The notes under the pieces: generated by a model | Told to the model about the DNA's origin: nothing | The model's input: only the letters and a program-made list of their open reading frames with translations | Database searches by the model: none | Translations under genes and position numbers: made by a program | Assembly: GCA_900542295.1 (NCBI GenBank) | Contig: UQNJ01000016.1 | Span: 1-29,612 of the forward strand | DNA length: 29,612 nucleotides | Origin: an uncultured Eubacteriales bacterium | Lineage (GTDB): Bacteria > Bacillota > Clostridia > Peptostreptococcales > Anaerovoracaceae | Direction: 5' to 3' | In this document: piece by piece, positions 23,091 through 29,612 of the stretch | How the letters are laid out: each line of letters starts with the position of its first letter | Numbering within the stretch: the first letter of the stretch is position 1

Positions 23091-23115
23091 TCTAAAGTCT
23101 TAATTGAATATTCAA

Positions 23116-23481
23116 TTATTTCAGAACTACTGTAGCTCCTACTTCTTCAAGCTGAGTCTTGATTGCTTCAGCTTCTGCCTTTTCGATTCCTTCCTTAACA
23201 TTTGAAGGTGCTCCGTCTACCAGTTCCTTAGCTTCCTTAAGACCAAGACCTGTAAGTTCTCTTACAGCTTTGATAACTTTAATCTTTTCTCCGCCTGCTG
23301 CTTCCAGAACTACTGTGAATTCAGTCTGTTCTTCAACTGCTGCTGCACCTGCTGCTGCACCTGCAACTGCTACAGGAGCTGCTGCTGATACGCCGAATTC
23401 TTCTTCACAAGCTTTAACTAATTCATTTAATTCTAAAACTGTCATAGCCTTTATAGCTTCTATTATCTGTTCCTTGTTCAT
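23116..23481 (-). CDS. rplL: 50S ribosomal protein L7/L12
   Basis: The acidic stalk protein that recruits translation factor GTPases. The 121-residue protein has the N-terminal dimerisation helix pair (MNKEQIIEAIKAMTVLELNE), an Ala-rich hinge (about 33-50) and the conserved C-terminal domain (FTVVLEAAGGEKIKVIKAVR, then LGLKEAKELVDGAP). It follows rplJ after 61 bases. Normally rpoB would be next; here a terminator follows. Confidence 0.98.
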   Translation of the reverse strand: MNKEQIIEAIKAMTVLELNELVKACEEEFGVSAAAPVAVAGAAAGAAAVEEQTEFTVVLEAAGGEKIKVIKAVRELTGLGLKEAKELVDGAPSNVKEGIEKAEAEAIKTQLEEVGATVVLK

Positions 23482-23542
23482 TTTATGTTCTCCTTTATAA
23501 ATTTCTTTTTTATTAAGTTTAAAAGATTGTTATTGTGTCAGC

Positions 23543-24046
23543 TTACGCTTCTGCCTCTGCTTTGGCATCTGCGATAGCCTGGAATGTTCTTACTGCCTTG
23601 CTTACAGGTGACTGAATGCTTCCCATGAACTTAGCAATGAGAACTTCTCTTGATGGAATATCTGCTATAGCCTGAATACCGTCTTTATCAAATACGGTTC
23701 CCTCAACTACACCTGCTTTGAATTCCATCTTCTTATATTCTTTGATTACTTCGTTTAAAACTCTTGCAGGAGCTGTTGCATCTTCTTTGCTGATAGCAAT
23801 TGCACTCGGTCCTTCAAGTACATCTGTAAGGCCCTCAAATTCAGTTCCTTCAATAGCTCTCTTAACAAGGGTATTCTTGTAAACTGTATAGTCTACATTA
23901 GCTTCACGAAGTTTCTTTCTCATAGCGTCAGCCTGCGCAACTGTAATTCCCATGTAGTCGATAACTACTGCGGACTGTGCGCCGTCTAACTTTTCTTTTA
24001 TTTCTTCAATAATGACTTGTTTAGCTTTTTGAGCTTCTAATGACAT
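23543..24046 (-). CDS. rplJ: 50S ribosomal protein L10
   Basis: The base of the ribosomal stalk, which binds 23S rRNA and the L7/L12 dimers and represses its own message. The 167-residue protein begins MSLEAQKAKQVIIEEIKEKL and carries the family's GPSAIAISKEDATAPARVL segment and a C-terminal helix that binds L12. AAAGGAG precedes the ATG. The L10 leader RNA lies immediately upstream. Confidence 0.98.
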   Translation of the reverse strand: MSLEAQKAKQVIIEEIKEKLDGAQSAVVIDYMGITVAQADAMRKKLREANVDYTVYKNTLVKRAIEGTEFEGLTDVLEGPSAIAISKEDATAPARVLNEVIKEYKKMEFKAGVVEGTVFDKDGIQAIADIPSREVLIAKFMGSIQSPVSKAVRTFQAIADAKAEAEA

Positions 24047-24100
24047 ATTTTCTGTTACTCCTTTCTTGCTTCCTTATGGGAAGCAGAATCGGTACTCCAT

Positions 24101-24200
24101 AAAAAAGCCTTGTCCGCATAGACAGACAAGGCCAATATTTTTTATATTGTACCTCGGCGAGAAATTAAGCTTTCGCACTCGCTGTCTACGGTTTAAATTT
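24101..24200 (-). ncRNA. L10 leader with intrinsic terminator
   Basis: In the 241-base rplA-rplJ spacer the minus strand reads CCGTAGACAGCGAG (near 24191), then TTAAT and CTCGCCGAGGT (near 24151), which are the conserved parts of the ribosomal L10 leader that binds the L10-L12 complex. It is followed by a strong hairpin, GCCTTGTC with GACAAGGC (24107-24114 and 24125-24132), and six T residues (complement of 24101-24106). So L10 binding is likely coupled to premature termination before rplJL. A small further hairpin (24068-24083) sits just before the rplJ ribosome binding site. Confidence 0.85.
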
Positions 24201-24287
24201 CGTATTTAATTTAGTTCTTATTCAGCTTAGCAAAGCGAATATCCATAAATTTTCCTTAAGTATTACTACCGTTATAGTGAAAATTTA

Positions 24288-24986
24288 TTAGAACTGAATT
24301 GTAGCAGGGTTAACCTTTACTCCAGGACCCATAGTTGCAGCTACTGTAACGCTTCTCAGATACTGTCCCTTTGCTGCTGCAGGCTTAGCCTTTACAACTG
24401 CTTCAAGAAGTGCGTTGAAGTTTTCAGTAAGCTTTTCTGCTCCGAAAGAAGCCTTTCCTATCGGAGTATGGATGATGTTGGTCTTGTCAAGTCTGTACTC
24501 AACTTTACCTGCTTTAATTTCCTGAAGAGCTTTCTCAACATCCATTGTAACTGTACCTGACTTAGGGTTTGGCATGAGCCCCTTAGGTCCCAGAATTTTA
24601 CCAAGTCTTCCTACAACACCCATCATATCCGGTGTTGCTACAACTACATCAAAGTCAAACCAGTTTTCAGTCTGGATTTTCTGAGCCATTTCTTCAGCTC
24701 CTACATAATCTGCACCGGCTGCTTCTGCTTCCTGTGCCTTAGGTCCTTTTGCAAATACAAGAACCTTCTTTGTTTTACCTGTTCCGTGAGGAAGAACGAT
24801 AGCTCCTCTGACCTGCTGGTCAGCATGTCTTCCGTCAACTCCCAGTCTGATATGTGCCTCGATGGTTTCATCGAATTTTGCTTTTGAAGTTTCCACAACA
24901 ATTTTTAATGCTTCAGGAACTTCATGAAGTGCTGCTTTGTCAAAACTTGCTACTGCAGCCTTGTAAGTTTTACCTCTCTTAGGCAT
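24288..24986 (-). CDS. rplA: 50S ribosomal protein L1
   Basis: L1 forms the mobile stalk near the E site and can repress its own operon. The 232-residue protein begins MPKRGKTYKAAVASFDK and carries RLGKILGPKGLMPNPKSGTV, the family signature. An AGGAGG site lies seven bases before the ATG. It follows rplK after 45 bases. The gap to rplJ holds the L10 leader. Confidence 0.98.
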   Translation of the reverse strand: MPKRGKTYKAAVASFDKAALHEVPEALKIVVETSKAKFDETIEAHIRLGVDGRHADQQVRGAIVLPHGTGKTKKVLVFAKGPKAQEAEAAGADYVGAEEMAQKIQTENWFDFDVVVATPDMMGVVGRLGKILGPKGLMPNPKSGTVTMDVEKALQEIKAGKVEYRLDKTNIIHTPIGKASFGAEKLTENFNALLEAVVKAKPAAAKGQYLRSVTVAATMGPGVKVNPATIQF

Positions 24987-25031
24987 TTTTTACCTCCTTG
25001 TGGTATTAACGACTCTAAGTCTCCCACTCAA

Positions 25032-25457
25032 TTAATCTTCAATAACTATACCCATGCTTCTTGCAGTACCTTTAATCATCTCTGTAGCTGCGTCTAAGTC
25101 TGCCGCATTTAAGTCAGGCATCTTAGTCTTTGCTATTTCCTCTGCCTGTGCTCTTGTCAGTGTGGCAACCTTTTTCTTGTTAGGTTCTCCGGACGCTGAA
25201 TCAAGACCTGCTGCTTTCTTTAAAAGAACTGCTGCCGGCGGAGTCTTGCAGATGAATGTAAAGGATCTGTCGGCATAAACCGTAATAACTACCGGAATAA
25301 TCATACCCTTCTGATCCTGTGTTCTTGCATTGAACTGTTTACAGAAGTCCATGATATTAACACCTTTCTGACCCAATGCAGGACCTACTGGAGGTGCTGG
25401 GTTGGCATTGCCGGCAGGTATTTGAAGTTTAATATAGCCTTCAACCTTCTTAGCCAT
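25032..25457 (-). CDS. rplK: 50S ribosomal protein L11
   Basis: L11 binds the GTPase-associated centre of 23S rRNA and is needed for the stringent response through RelA. The 141-residue protein has the usual PPVGPALGQKGVNIMDFCKQFN segment near the N-terminus (about 23-44) and the C-terminal MIKGTARSMGI. AAAGGAG precedes the ATG. It lies 54 bases after nusG; the spacer contains a small AGGCC/GGCCT hairpin. Confidence 0.98.
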   Translation of the reverse strand: MAKKVEGYIKLQIPAGNANPAPPVGPALGQKGVNIMDFCKQFNARTQDQKGMIIPVVITVYADRSFTFICKTPPAAVLLKKAAGLDSASGEPNKKKVATLTRAQAEEIAKTKMPDLNAADLDAATEMIKGTARSMGIVIED

Positions 25458-25511
25458 TCTTTTTTCTCCTTTCTTAATATTAAGGGTCTCTGAGGCCTTC
25501 GGCCTGCCCTC

Positions 25512-26084
25512 TTAAAGTTTATCAACCTGGCTGAACTCAAGTTCAACCGGTGTTTCTCTTCCAAACATAGAAACTTTTACTCGCAGTACCTGTTTCTCTT
25601 TGTTTATCTCTTCTACTACACCCATAAAGCTTTCGAAAGGACCGCTGATAACCCGTACTGTTTCTCCGACTTCAACATCAAGGTCGATGTAAACTTTTTC
25701 TATTCCCATTCTGGCTACTTCTTCGTCTGTAAGAGGAATAGGTTCTGAGCCATGTCCCACAAAACCTGTAACTCCCTGTGTATTACGAACAAGATACCAT
25801 GATTCATTCGTTACTATCATCTTTATGATTACATAACCAGGAAACATTTTTTTGGTCTTAATCTTTCTTTGACCGTCTTTTATCTCAACTCTGTCTTCCG
25901 TAGGTACAACAATGTCGATAATCAAATCCTGCATTCCACGGTTCTCAACCATCTTTTCGATATTTACTTTTACTTTATTTTCGTGACCCGAATAAGTATG
26001 CACCACATACCATTTGGCTTTTCCGTCGCCTCTCAGACCTTCTCCCTCAAGCGGAGATGCGCCCTTATTTTCAATATCAGACAT
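25512..26084 (-). CDS. nusG: Transcription termination/antitermination protein NusG
   Basis: NusG binds RNA polymerase and affects pausing, Rho action and coupling to ribosomes. The 190-residue protein has an NGN domain from about residue 24 (KWYVVHTYSGHENKVK, with KKMFPGYVIIKM and NTQGVTGFVG) and a KOW domain from about 135 (GETVRVISGPFESFMG). A short poorly conserved N-terminal extension of some 22 residues, rich in E and G, precedes the NGN domain. It lies 77 bases downstream of secE, with a hairpin in the gap. Confidence 0.97.
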   Translation of the reverse strand: MSDIENKGASPLEGEGLRGDGKAKWYVVHTYSGHENKVKVNIEKMVENRGMQDLIIDIVVPTEDRVEIKDGQRKIKTKKMFPGYVIIKMIVTNESWYLVRNTQGVTGFVGHGSEPIPLTDEEVARMGIEKVYIDLDVEVGETVRVISGPFESFMGVVEEINKEKQVLRVKVSMFGRETPVELEFSQVDKL

Positions 26085-26116
26085 TTTCAGTACCTTCTCT
26101 TTTCATATATCTTGAA

Positions 26117-26155
26117 GTAAGTTGACCGCCCTACAGCCTTCTGCTGTCAGCTTAC
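26117..26155 (-). promoter_or_regulatory. Hairpin in the secE-nusG spacer
   Basis: On the minus strand GTAAGCTGAC pairs with GTCAACTTAC with one mismatch, enclosing a smaller CAGC/GCTG stem. There is no T-run, so it is not a terminator. It may set the ratio of secE to nusG expression or protect the message. Confidence 0.35.
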
Positions 26156-26161
26156 ATATTG

Positions 26162-26362
26162 CTACAAAACTGCTCTAAGAGCGGCTAAAACACCTGTATC
26201 AATCAACCAGAATCCTAGTGCAAAAATTGCACAGGTTACGATAACGACCCCGGTATATGAGACTACTTCTTTTTTTGTAGGCCACACTACCTTTTTCATT
26301 TCGGTCTTTACTCCCTTGTAGTAATCACCGAATTTGCCTCTTTTTTTCTTTTCCTTGGCCAT
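26162..26362 (-). CDS. secE: Preprotein translocase subunit SecE
   Basis: The small clamp subunit of the SecYEG channel. The 66-residue single-helix form is typical of Gram-positives: a basic N-terminus, the conserved EMKKVVWPTKKEV-type segment (about 21-32) and one C-terminal membrane helix (about 36-60). GGAGAG precedes the ATG. It follows rpmG by 15 bases and is co-transcribed with it. Confidence 0.95.
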   Translation of the reverse strand: MAKEKKKRGKFGDYYKGVKTEMKKVVWPTKKEVVSYTGVVIVTCAIFALGFWLIDTGVLAALRAVL

Positions 26363-26377
26363 AATATCTCTCCTTAA

Positions 26378-26527
26378 TTATTTAGTTTCTTTATGAAGAG
26401 TATGTTTTTTGCAAAATCTGCAATATTTCTGCATTTCAATACGATCCGGATCGTTCTTTTTGTTTTTCATCGTATTATAGTTTCTCTGCTTGCATTCTGT
26501 ACATGCAAGAATTACTTTAGTTCTCAT
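26378..26527 (-). CDS. rpmG: 50S ribosomal protein L33
   Basis: The reading frame gives 49 residues starting MRTKVILACTECKQRNY and ending KHTLHKETK. Four cysteines in two pairs (C9 and C12, C36 and C39) show the zinc-binding form of L33, which bacteria replace with a cysteine-free paralogue under zinc limitation. GGAGG lies eight bases upstream of the ATG. It opens the rpmG-secE-nusG-rplK-rplA operon. Confidence 0.95.
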   Translation of the reverse strand: MRTKVILACTECKQRNYNTMKNKKNDPDRIEMQKYCRFCKKHTLHKETK

Positions 26528-26606
26528 GTAGATTTCCTCCGTTTTAACTCAAATTACAAGGTTTTTTCTAAACCTTGCTGTCTTATAATCATAAAGTTGC
26601 CTATTT

Positions 26607-26635
26607 ATTATAAATCAGCCATTTGTCAATGTCAA
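26607..26635 (-). promoter_or_regulatory. Consensus sigma-A promoter of rpmG-secE-nusG
   Basis: On the minus strand a perfect TTGACA (complement of 26630-26635) is 17 bases from a perfect TATAAT (complement of 26607-26612). The predicted leader is about 70 bases and contains an AAGGTTT/AAACCTT hairpin. No other good promoter is seen up to rplL, so this probably drives the whole ribosomal stalk operon. Confidence 0.9.
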
Positions 26636-26678
26636 CCTGCTTTTTGCTTTATATGACTTATTAATGCAAATTTATCGT

Positions 26679-27212
26679 TTACAACTCTTTAGGATCATCG
26701 CTTGTCAGGGCAGCTCTTGTACTGTCGATTTCCTTAAATCCAGATTTTTCATCTTCGGGAAGTTCAACATGAACGTACACACCGCTTGCCTCTGCCATAA
26801 TCTCGCCGCTCTCATCTGTTACAACCGAACTCGAAAAGCAGCAGCTTCCTTCCGAACGCTCAACTATACCGTATCCGTACATAGTATTTCCCACAACAAT
26901 AGGTCTTCTGTACTTTACCGTCATTTCAGCAGTTACATATGTAGGCAGCCAGTCACCTCCTCCGTCAAACTCAGTATGCAAAGTAGCTCTTCCCATAAGC
27001 TCGTCAAGTACAGCCGCTGACATTCCGCCATGCATTATACCATTATGCCCCTCATGCAGATTTCGTGGCACAAACACAGTACCAACCTCTCCGCCTTCCA
27101 GCTCATAAAACTGGCATCCGAGTGCAGACGGATTCTCATTTCCGCATGTTATACTCATGGGCGTGGGCAATTGTTTAGTTATAACTTTTCTTTTTTGTCT
27201 TTGTAATTTCAT
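26679..27212 (-). CDS. Hotdog-fold thioesterase (PaaI-like)
   Basis: The 177-residue protein has the central helix motif MHGGMSAAVLDELMGRA (from about residue 60: H61, G62, G63, and acidic D70 and E71), the signature of acyl-CoA thioesterases of the PaaI/4HBT hotdog superfamily, followed by a TAEMTVKYRRPI strand. The substrate cannot be told. Its ATG overlaps the stop of the upstream LCP gene in the sequence TAATG, so it is translated by coupling, although the shared role is obscure. It has no strong Shine-Dalgarno of its own. Confidence 0.85.
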   Translation of the reverse strand: MKLQRQKRKVITKQLPTPMSITCGNENPSALGCQFYELEGGEVGTVFVPRNLHEGHNGIMHGGMSAAVLDELMGRATLHTEFDGGGDWLPTYVTAEMTVKYRRPIVVGNTMYGYGIVERSEGSCCFSSSVVTDESGEIMAEASGVYVHVELPEDEKSGFKEIDSTRAALTSDDPKEL

Positions 27213-28678
27213 TATTCATCATAACCTTTTACTTGCATTATATTGTCGACAGCTTCTGCTATCATTGCATCATCCGGCAGAACTACGGATGCATTGGCTC
27301 CCAGAGCATAACAATGCTTAATGCCGATATCTCCCTTGATAGCCTGTTTTGTTATTGTCCATTCAGGCATGTCCTTAAGCTGCATCTTGATTAAAGCTTT
27401 TATACTTCTTGAACTCATATCCGTGGACAGATTATCCTCAATTGACTCTAAGATGTCAGTGTAATTGGTAAGCACTGTTGTGCTTCCTGTCGCTTTTTTA
27501 ATTATAGCTTGTATTATAAGCTGTTGATTTTCATTTCTCCTGAAGTCTCCGTCAGGCCATGATTGTCTTTCTCGGCTGTATGCAAGAGCCATTGGGCCGT
27601 CGAGGTGATTATATCCTTTTGTAAAAGTATAGTGTAACGACATGCCGTGGGTTGTAAATCCGTACGGTGAGTCGATGTCTATTCCGCCCATGGCATCTAC
27701 AAGCTTGGTTATGGTCGAATAATTTACCTTTACATAATAATTTATATCCACTCCCATAAACTTTTCCACTGTGCTGACCGTCTCGTCAATACCATAAAGT
27801 CCTGAATGTGTAAGCTTGTCCTTAGAATTTTTGCCTGCCAATGTAACATAGTAGTCTCTCGGTATTGATGTCAGCAAAACTTCATGACTTATAGGGTTTA
27901 CTGTTACAAGCATGTTAACATCGCTTCTCGAAACAGTCCCTATATCACCTGTTGTATCAAGTCCGCTTACCAGTACATTGAAAGATTCTTCGGTCACATC
28001 CACATGCTTTGCCGTTCTCTTGCTTTCTTTAGTTACGGAAATGGTATATATAACTCTTGTTCCCGTCTCTATCGAATCGTTTCCTTCTTTCATCGTCTCA
28101 TATGATGCAGCACTTATGAATACTGCCGAATACTTATTCTCAAGCAAGTCCTTTATCATGTCCGACGAATTTTCTATATAATCATACTCTGCGTTTATTT
28201 CTTTTTTAAGTTTATTTCTTGCTTCGGCATATGCTTTGTCTGTAGTGGAAGATGTGGCAATAGTCTTGCCTGCAAGCTGTGAAATCTCTTCATACTTTGA
28301 ATCAGCCTTAACCACTACATAGAAATCTTCTTTTGCTTTTGCAACATCAGTGATATTGTTAAAAAAGCCCATTGTTTCATTGATATAATATGTTCCTACA
28401 CCAAACAGAATTATGAGTATGACAGCAAATACGGCTGCTCCTCTTTTGCGGCTGCGCTTTCCTTTTTTGCTGTACATTACCGGAACAATGAACAGCGTTA
28501 TTAAGAACAGCACCCCAACTACCGGATACAATATCTTGGCAGGAAGAACATTCAGCCACAGAAGCATTACCATAAAGGCTATCGCCAATATGCTGTAGAT
28601 AACTGCAATAGTTCTGTAGACACCGTTTTTGTTCTGCTTCTGTCTTTCCTTTTCCTGTCTTTTTCTGTCACTTCGCAT
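27212..28678 (-). CDS. LytR-CpsA-Psr (LCP) family protein
   Basis: LCP proteins are extracellular enzymes that transfer teichoic acids or other glycopolymers from lipid carriers to peptidoglycan. The 488-residue protein has a basic N-terminus and three membrane helices (about 22-44, 47-69, 80-99), an extra extracellular domain of about 120 residues (about 113-228) resembling a periplasmic-binding-like fold, then the LCP domain from about 233. Catalytic-type residues are visible: R251 and D253 in SRSDVNML, R274 in SIPRDYYV, and R369, R380 and R381 in the SRERQSWPDGDFRRNENQQ region. Its stop overlaps the thioesterase start. Confidence 0.92.
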   Translation of the reverse strand: MRSDRKRQEKERQKQNKNGVYRTIAVIYSILAIAFMVMLLWLNVLPAKILYPVVGVLFLITLFIVPVMYSKKGKRSRKRGAAVFAVILIILFGVGTYYINETMGFFNNITDVAKAKEDFYVVVKADSKYEEISQLAGKTIATSSTTDKAYAEARNKLKKEINAEYDYIENSSDMIKDLLENKYSAVFISAASYETMKEGNDSIETGTRVIYTISVTKESKRTAKHVDVTEESFNVLVSGLDTTGDIGTVSRSDVNMLVTVNPISHEVLLTSIPRDYYVTLAGKNSKDKLTHSGLYGIDETVSTVEKFMGVDINYYVKVNYSTITKLVDAMGGIDIDSPYGFTTHGMSLHYTFTKGYNHLDGPMALAYSRERQSWPDGDFRRNENQQLIIQAIIKKATGSTTVLTNYTDILESIEDNLSTDMSSRSIKALIKMQLKDMPEWTITKQAIKGDIGIKHCYALGANASVVLPDDAMIAEAVDNIMQVKGYDE

Positions 28679-28758
28679 CTTTGATTCCTTTCCTGATTTT
28701 GCGAGTTCAACTTTTCTATTTAAAGCTTCAATTTTTGGTTTTTACACTTCCCCATAAT

Positions 28759-28783
28759 AAAAAGCCTTGTTTCAAGGCTTTTT
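28759..28783. terminator. Intrinsic terminator after the nitroreductase gene
   Basis: AAAAAGCCTTG (28759-28769) pairs perfectly with CAAGGCTTTTT (28773-28783) around a 3-base loop. On the minus strand it is followed by TTATT. It lies between the nitroreductase stop and the LCP start, yet downstream of the putative LCP promoter. Confidence 0.8.
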
Positions 28784-28792
28784 ACCGATAAT

Positions 28793-28821
28793 ATTATATC
28801 CTCTTTTCATTTGAATGACAA
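28793..28821 (-). promoter_or_regulatory. Putative sigma-A promoter of the LCP gene
   Basis: On the minus strand TTGTCA (complement of 28816-28821) is 17 bases from a perfect TATAAT (complement of 28793-28798). The expected start, near 28786, is only about three bases before the terminator-like hairpin. Confidence 0.65.
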
Positions 28822-28857
28822 CTGTTTCTTGTCAATCTTCCTTAAACTTTCATAATT

Positions 28858-29403
28858 CTATACGAAGGTAAGTAATTTCGATGCATCTTTTCTCGGCGGA
28901 GCAGCAGGGTCTATGTCCGGATATCCCATAGGAATTAACGCAGCGAGTGACTGTCCTTCCGGAATTTCAACAATCTTTTTGATTTCTTCTTCATCAAAGT
29001 ATCCCTGAATAACAGTTCCCAGACCTTTTTCATGGGCAACCAGGCAGAAAGTCTGTGCCGCTATTCCTGCATCAAACATTTGCCAGCGATCTTCCTTTTT
29101 TGTTGAATAGCTTCCATCTCTTTCATAGCCTGAACGACCTTCAACATAAGTGAGCAGTAATACCGCAGCGGCATTTTCTATTGCCGGGATATTGCCTGCA
29201 AATCCATATGTACATTTTTCGTTTGCCATAGCTCTTATTTTTTCTTTATCGTCTACTATAATATATCTTGCAACTTGAGTGTTCTTCCAAGACGGCGCAT
29301 ATGCGGAAATGTTAACTATTTCTTCTATGAGTTCACGAGGAACTTTCTTGTCCTGAAATTTTCTGATACTTCTTCTTTCCTTAATTCCGGTAATTAAATC
29401 CAT
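28858..29403 (-). CDS. Nitroreductase-family FMN oxidoreductase
   Basis: I choose the ATG complementary to 29401-29403 (MDLITGIKERRSIRKFQ, 181 residues) because AAGGAAGGA lies upstream and an in-frame GTG 16 codons earlier has no ribosome binding site. FMN contacts typical of the family are visible: the RRSIRKF arginines (about 10-16), APSWKNTQ (about 37-44), and GLGTVIQGYF near the C-terminal part, with a final PMGYPD segment. Members reduce nitro compounds, quinones or iodotyrosine-like substrates with NAD(P)H; the substrate here is unknown. Confidence 0.9.
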   Translation of the reverse strand: MDLITGIKERRSIRKFQDKKVPRELIEEIVNISAYAPSWKNTQVARYIIVDDKEKIRAMANEKCTYGFAGNIPAIENAAAVLLLTYVEGRSGYERDGSYSTKKEDRWQMFDAGIAAQTFCLVAHEKGLGTVIQGYFDEEEIKKIVEIPEGQSLAALIPMGYPDIDPAAPPRKDASKLLTFV

Positions 29404-29456
29404 CTTTTTCTTTCCTTCCTTATATTGTGGATATTCTTCCTCTCCCGGCACCTGAT

Positions 29457-29516
29457 GTGCTTTCCCGGCTGTGTCACCAGAATCCGGCCGTTATCGTTGT
29501 CAGGTTCCGAAAGCAC
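29457..29516 (-). promoter_or_regulatory. Structured leader element of the nitroreductase gene
   Basis: On the minus strand a perfect 8-bp stem pairs GTGCTTTC (complement of 29509-29516) with GAAAGCAC (complement of 29457-29464). Nested on its 3' side is CCGG-att-CTG-gtgaca-CAG-CCGG, leaving a 5' internal loop of about 20 bases. The element lies in the roughly 135-base leader between promoter and start codon. It is compact enough to be a riboswitch or a protein-binding element, but matches no class I know. Confidence 0.4.
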
Positions 29517-29544
29517 TTCTATGTTTTATGTAACATTTGTTAAT

Positions 29545-29573
29545 ATCATATCAATATGTGGCATGCTTGTCAA
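29545..29573 (-). promoter_or_regulatory. Sigma-A promoter of the nitroreductase gene
   Basis: On the minus strand a perfect TTGACA (complement of 29568-29573) is 17 bases from TATGAT (complement of 29545-29550). It is separated from the start codon by a leader of about 135 bases, long for this region. Confidence 0.75.
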
Positions 29574-29612
29574 CAAATAAAATCGGCAAGAGCCATCTCT
29601 GAGATGTAGCAA

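Noticed and set aside
26528..26678. A tRNA gene before rpmG, where one is often found
   Set aside because: No cloverleaf, T-loop or acceptor sequence is visible; the stretch holds a consensus promoter and a short hairpin.
29404..29451. Upstream GTG start for the nitroreductase
   Set aside because: There is no ribosome binding site before it, the extra residues (VPGEEEYPQYKEG) are unlike the family, and it would include the Shine-Dalgarno sequence of the better ATG.
1..29612. CRISPR array, prophage or transposase genes
   Set aside because: No regularly spaced repeats, integrase, transposase or phage structural proteins are visible on either strand.

Overview
This is a chromosomal segment of a low-to-moderate GC Gram-positive anaerobe, most likely a member of the Clostridia (possibly near Peptostreptococcales/Anaerovoracaceae; that lower rank is a guess from protein style only). 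The evidence is the Firmicutes-type information-processing genes, a lipoprotein PstS, an LCP-family wall enzyme, strong AGGAGG-type ribosome binding sites and near-consensus sigma-A promoters. No rRNA, tRNA, CRISPR array or transposase gene was seen. No gene-free stretch exceeds 300 bases; the longest spacers (about 240 to 260 bases) are described as features.

Layout. 1-4156, minus strand: the str operon (rpsL, rpsG, fusA, tuf; tuf runs off the left edge) with its own consensus promoter. 4181-11606, minus: rpoB-rpoC with its own promoter. 11807-13187, plus: a small operon of a membrane-anchored MerR regulator, an 81-residue membrane protein and a YbjQ/UPF0145 protein, led by a classical MerR operator with a 19-bp spacer and ended by a nested inverted repeat. 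13273-14004, plus: a ZIP-family metal transporter. 14076-14441, minus: a small conserved protein with a CxCxxC motif. 14542-21048, plus: a complete phosphate operon pstS-pstC-pstA-pstB-phoU-phoP-phoR. 21150-22892, minus: a convergent Na+/phosphate cotransporter. 23064-26635, minus: rpmG-secE-nusG-rplK-rplA-rplJ-rplL with a consensus promoter, an L10 leader and a strong terminator after rplL. 26679-29573, minus: a hotdog thioesterase, an LCP-family protein and a nitroreductase-family protein.

Two things stand out. First, the usual bacterial order rplKAJL-rpoBC is interrupted: about 11.5 kb, including a whole phosphate-sensing and uptake system, lies between rplL and rpoB, and each severed end has its own terminator or promoter. 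Second, PstS is circularly permuted: the half that normally forms the C-terminal part of phosphate-binding proteins (phosphate-loop motif REDGSGTR) follows the lipobox directly, and the half that normally begins the protein (GSSSIAPV) comes last. Matching TTTACA direct repeats, 11 bp apart, precede both pstS and the cotransporter gene, so the two phosphate uptake routes are probably one local PhoP-controlled regulon run by the PhoP-PhoR pair encoded between them.
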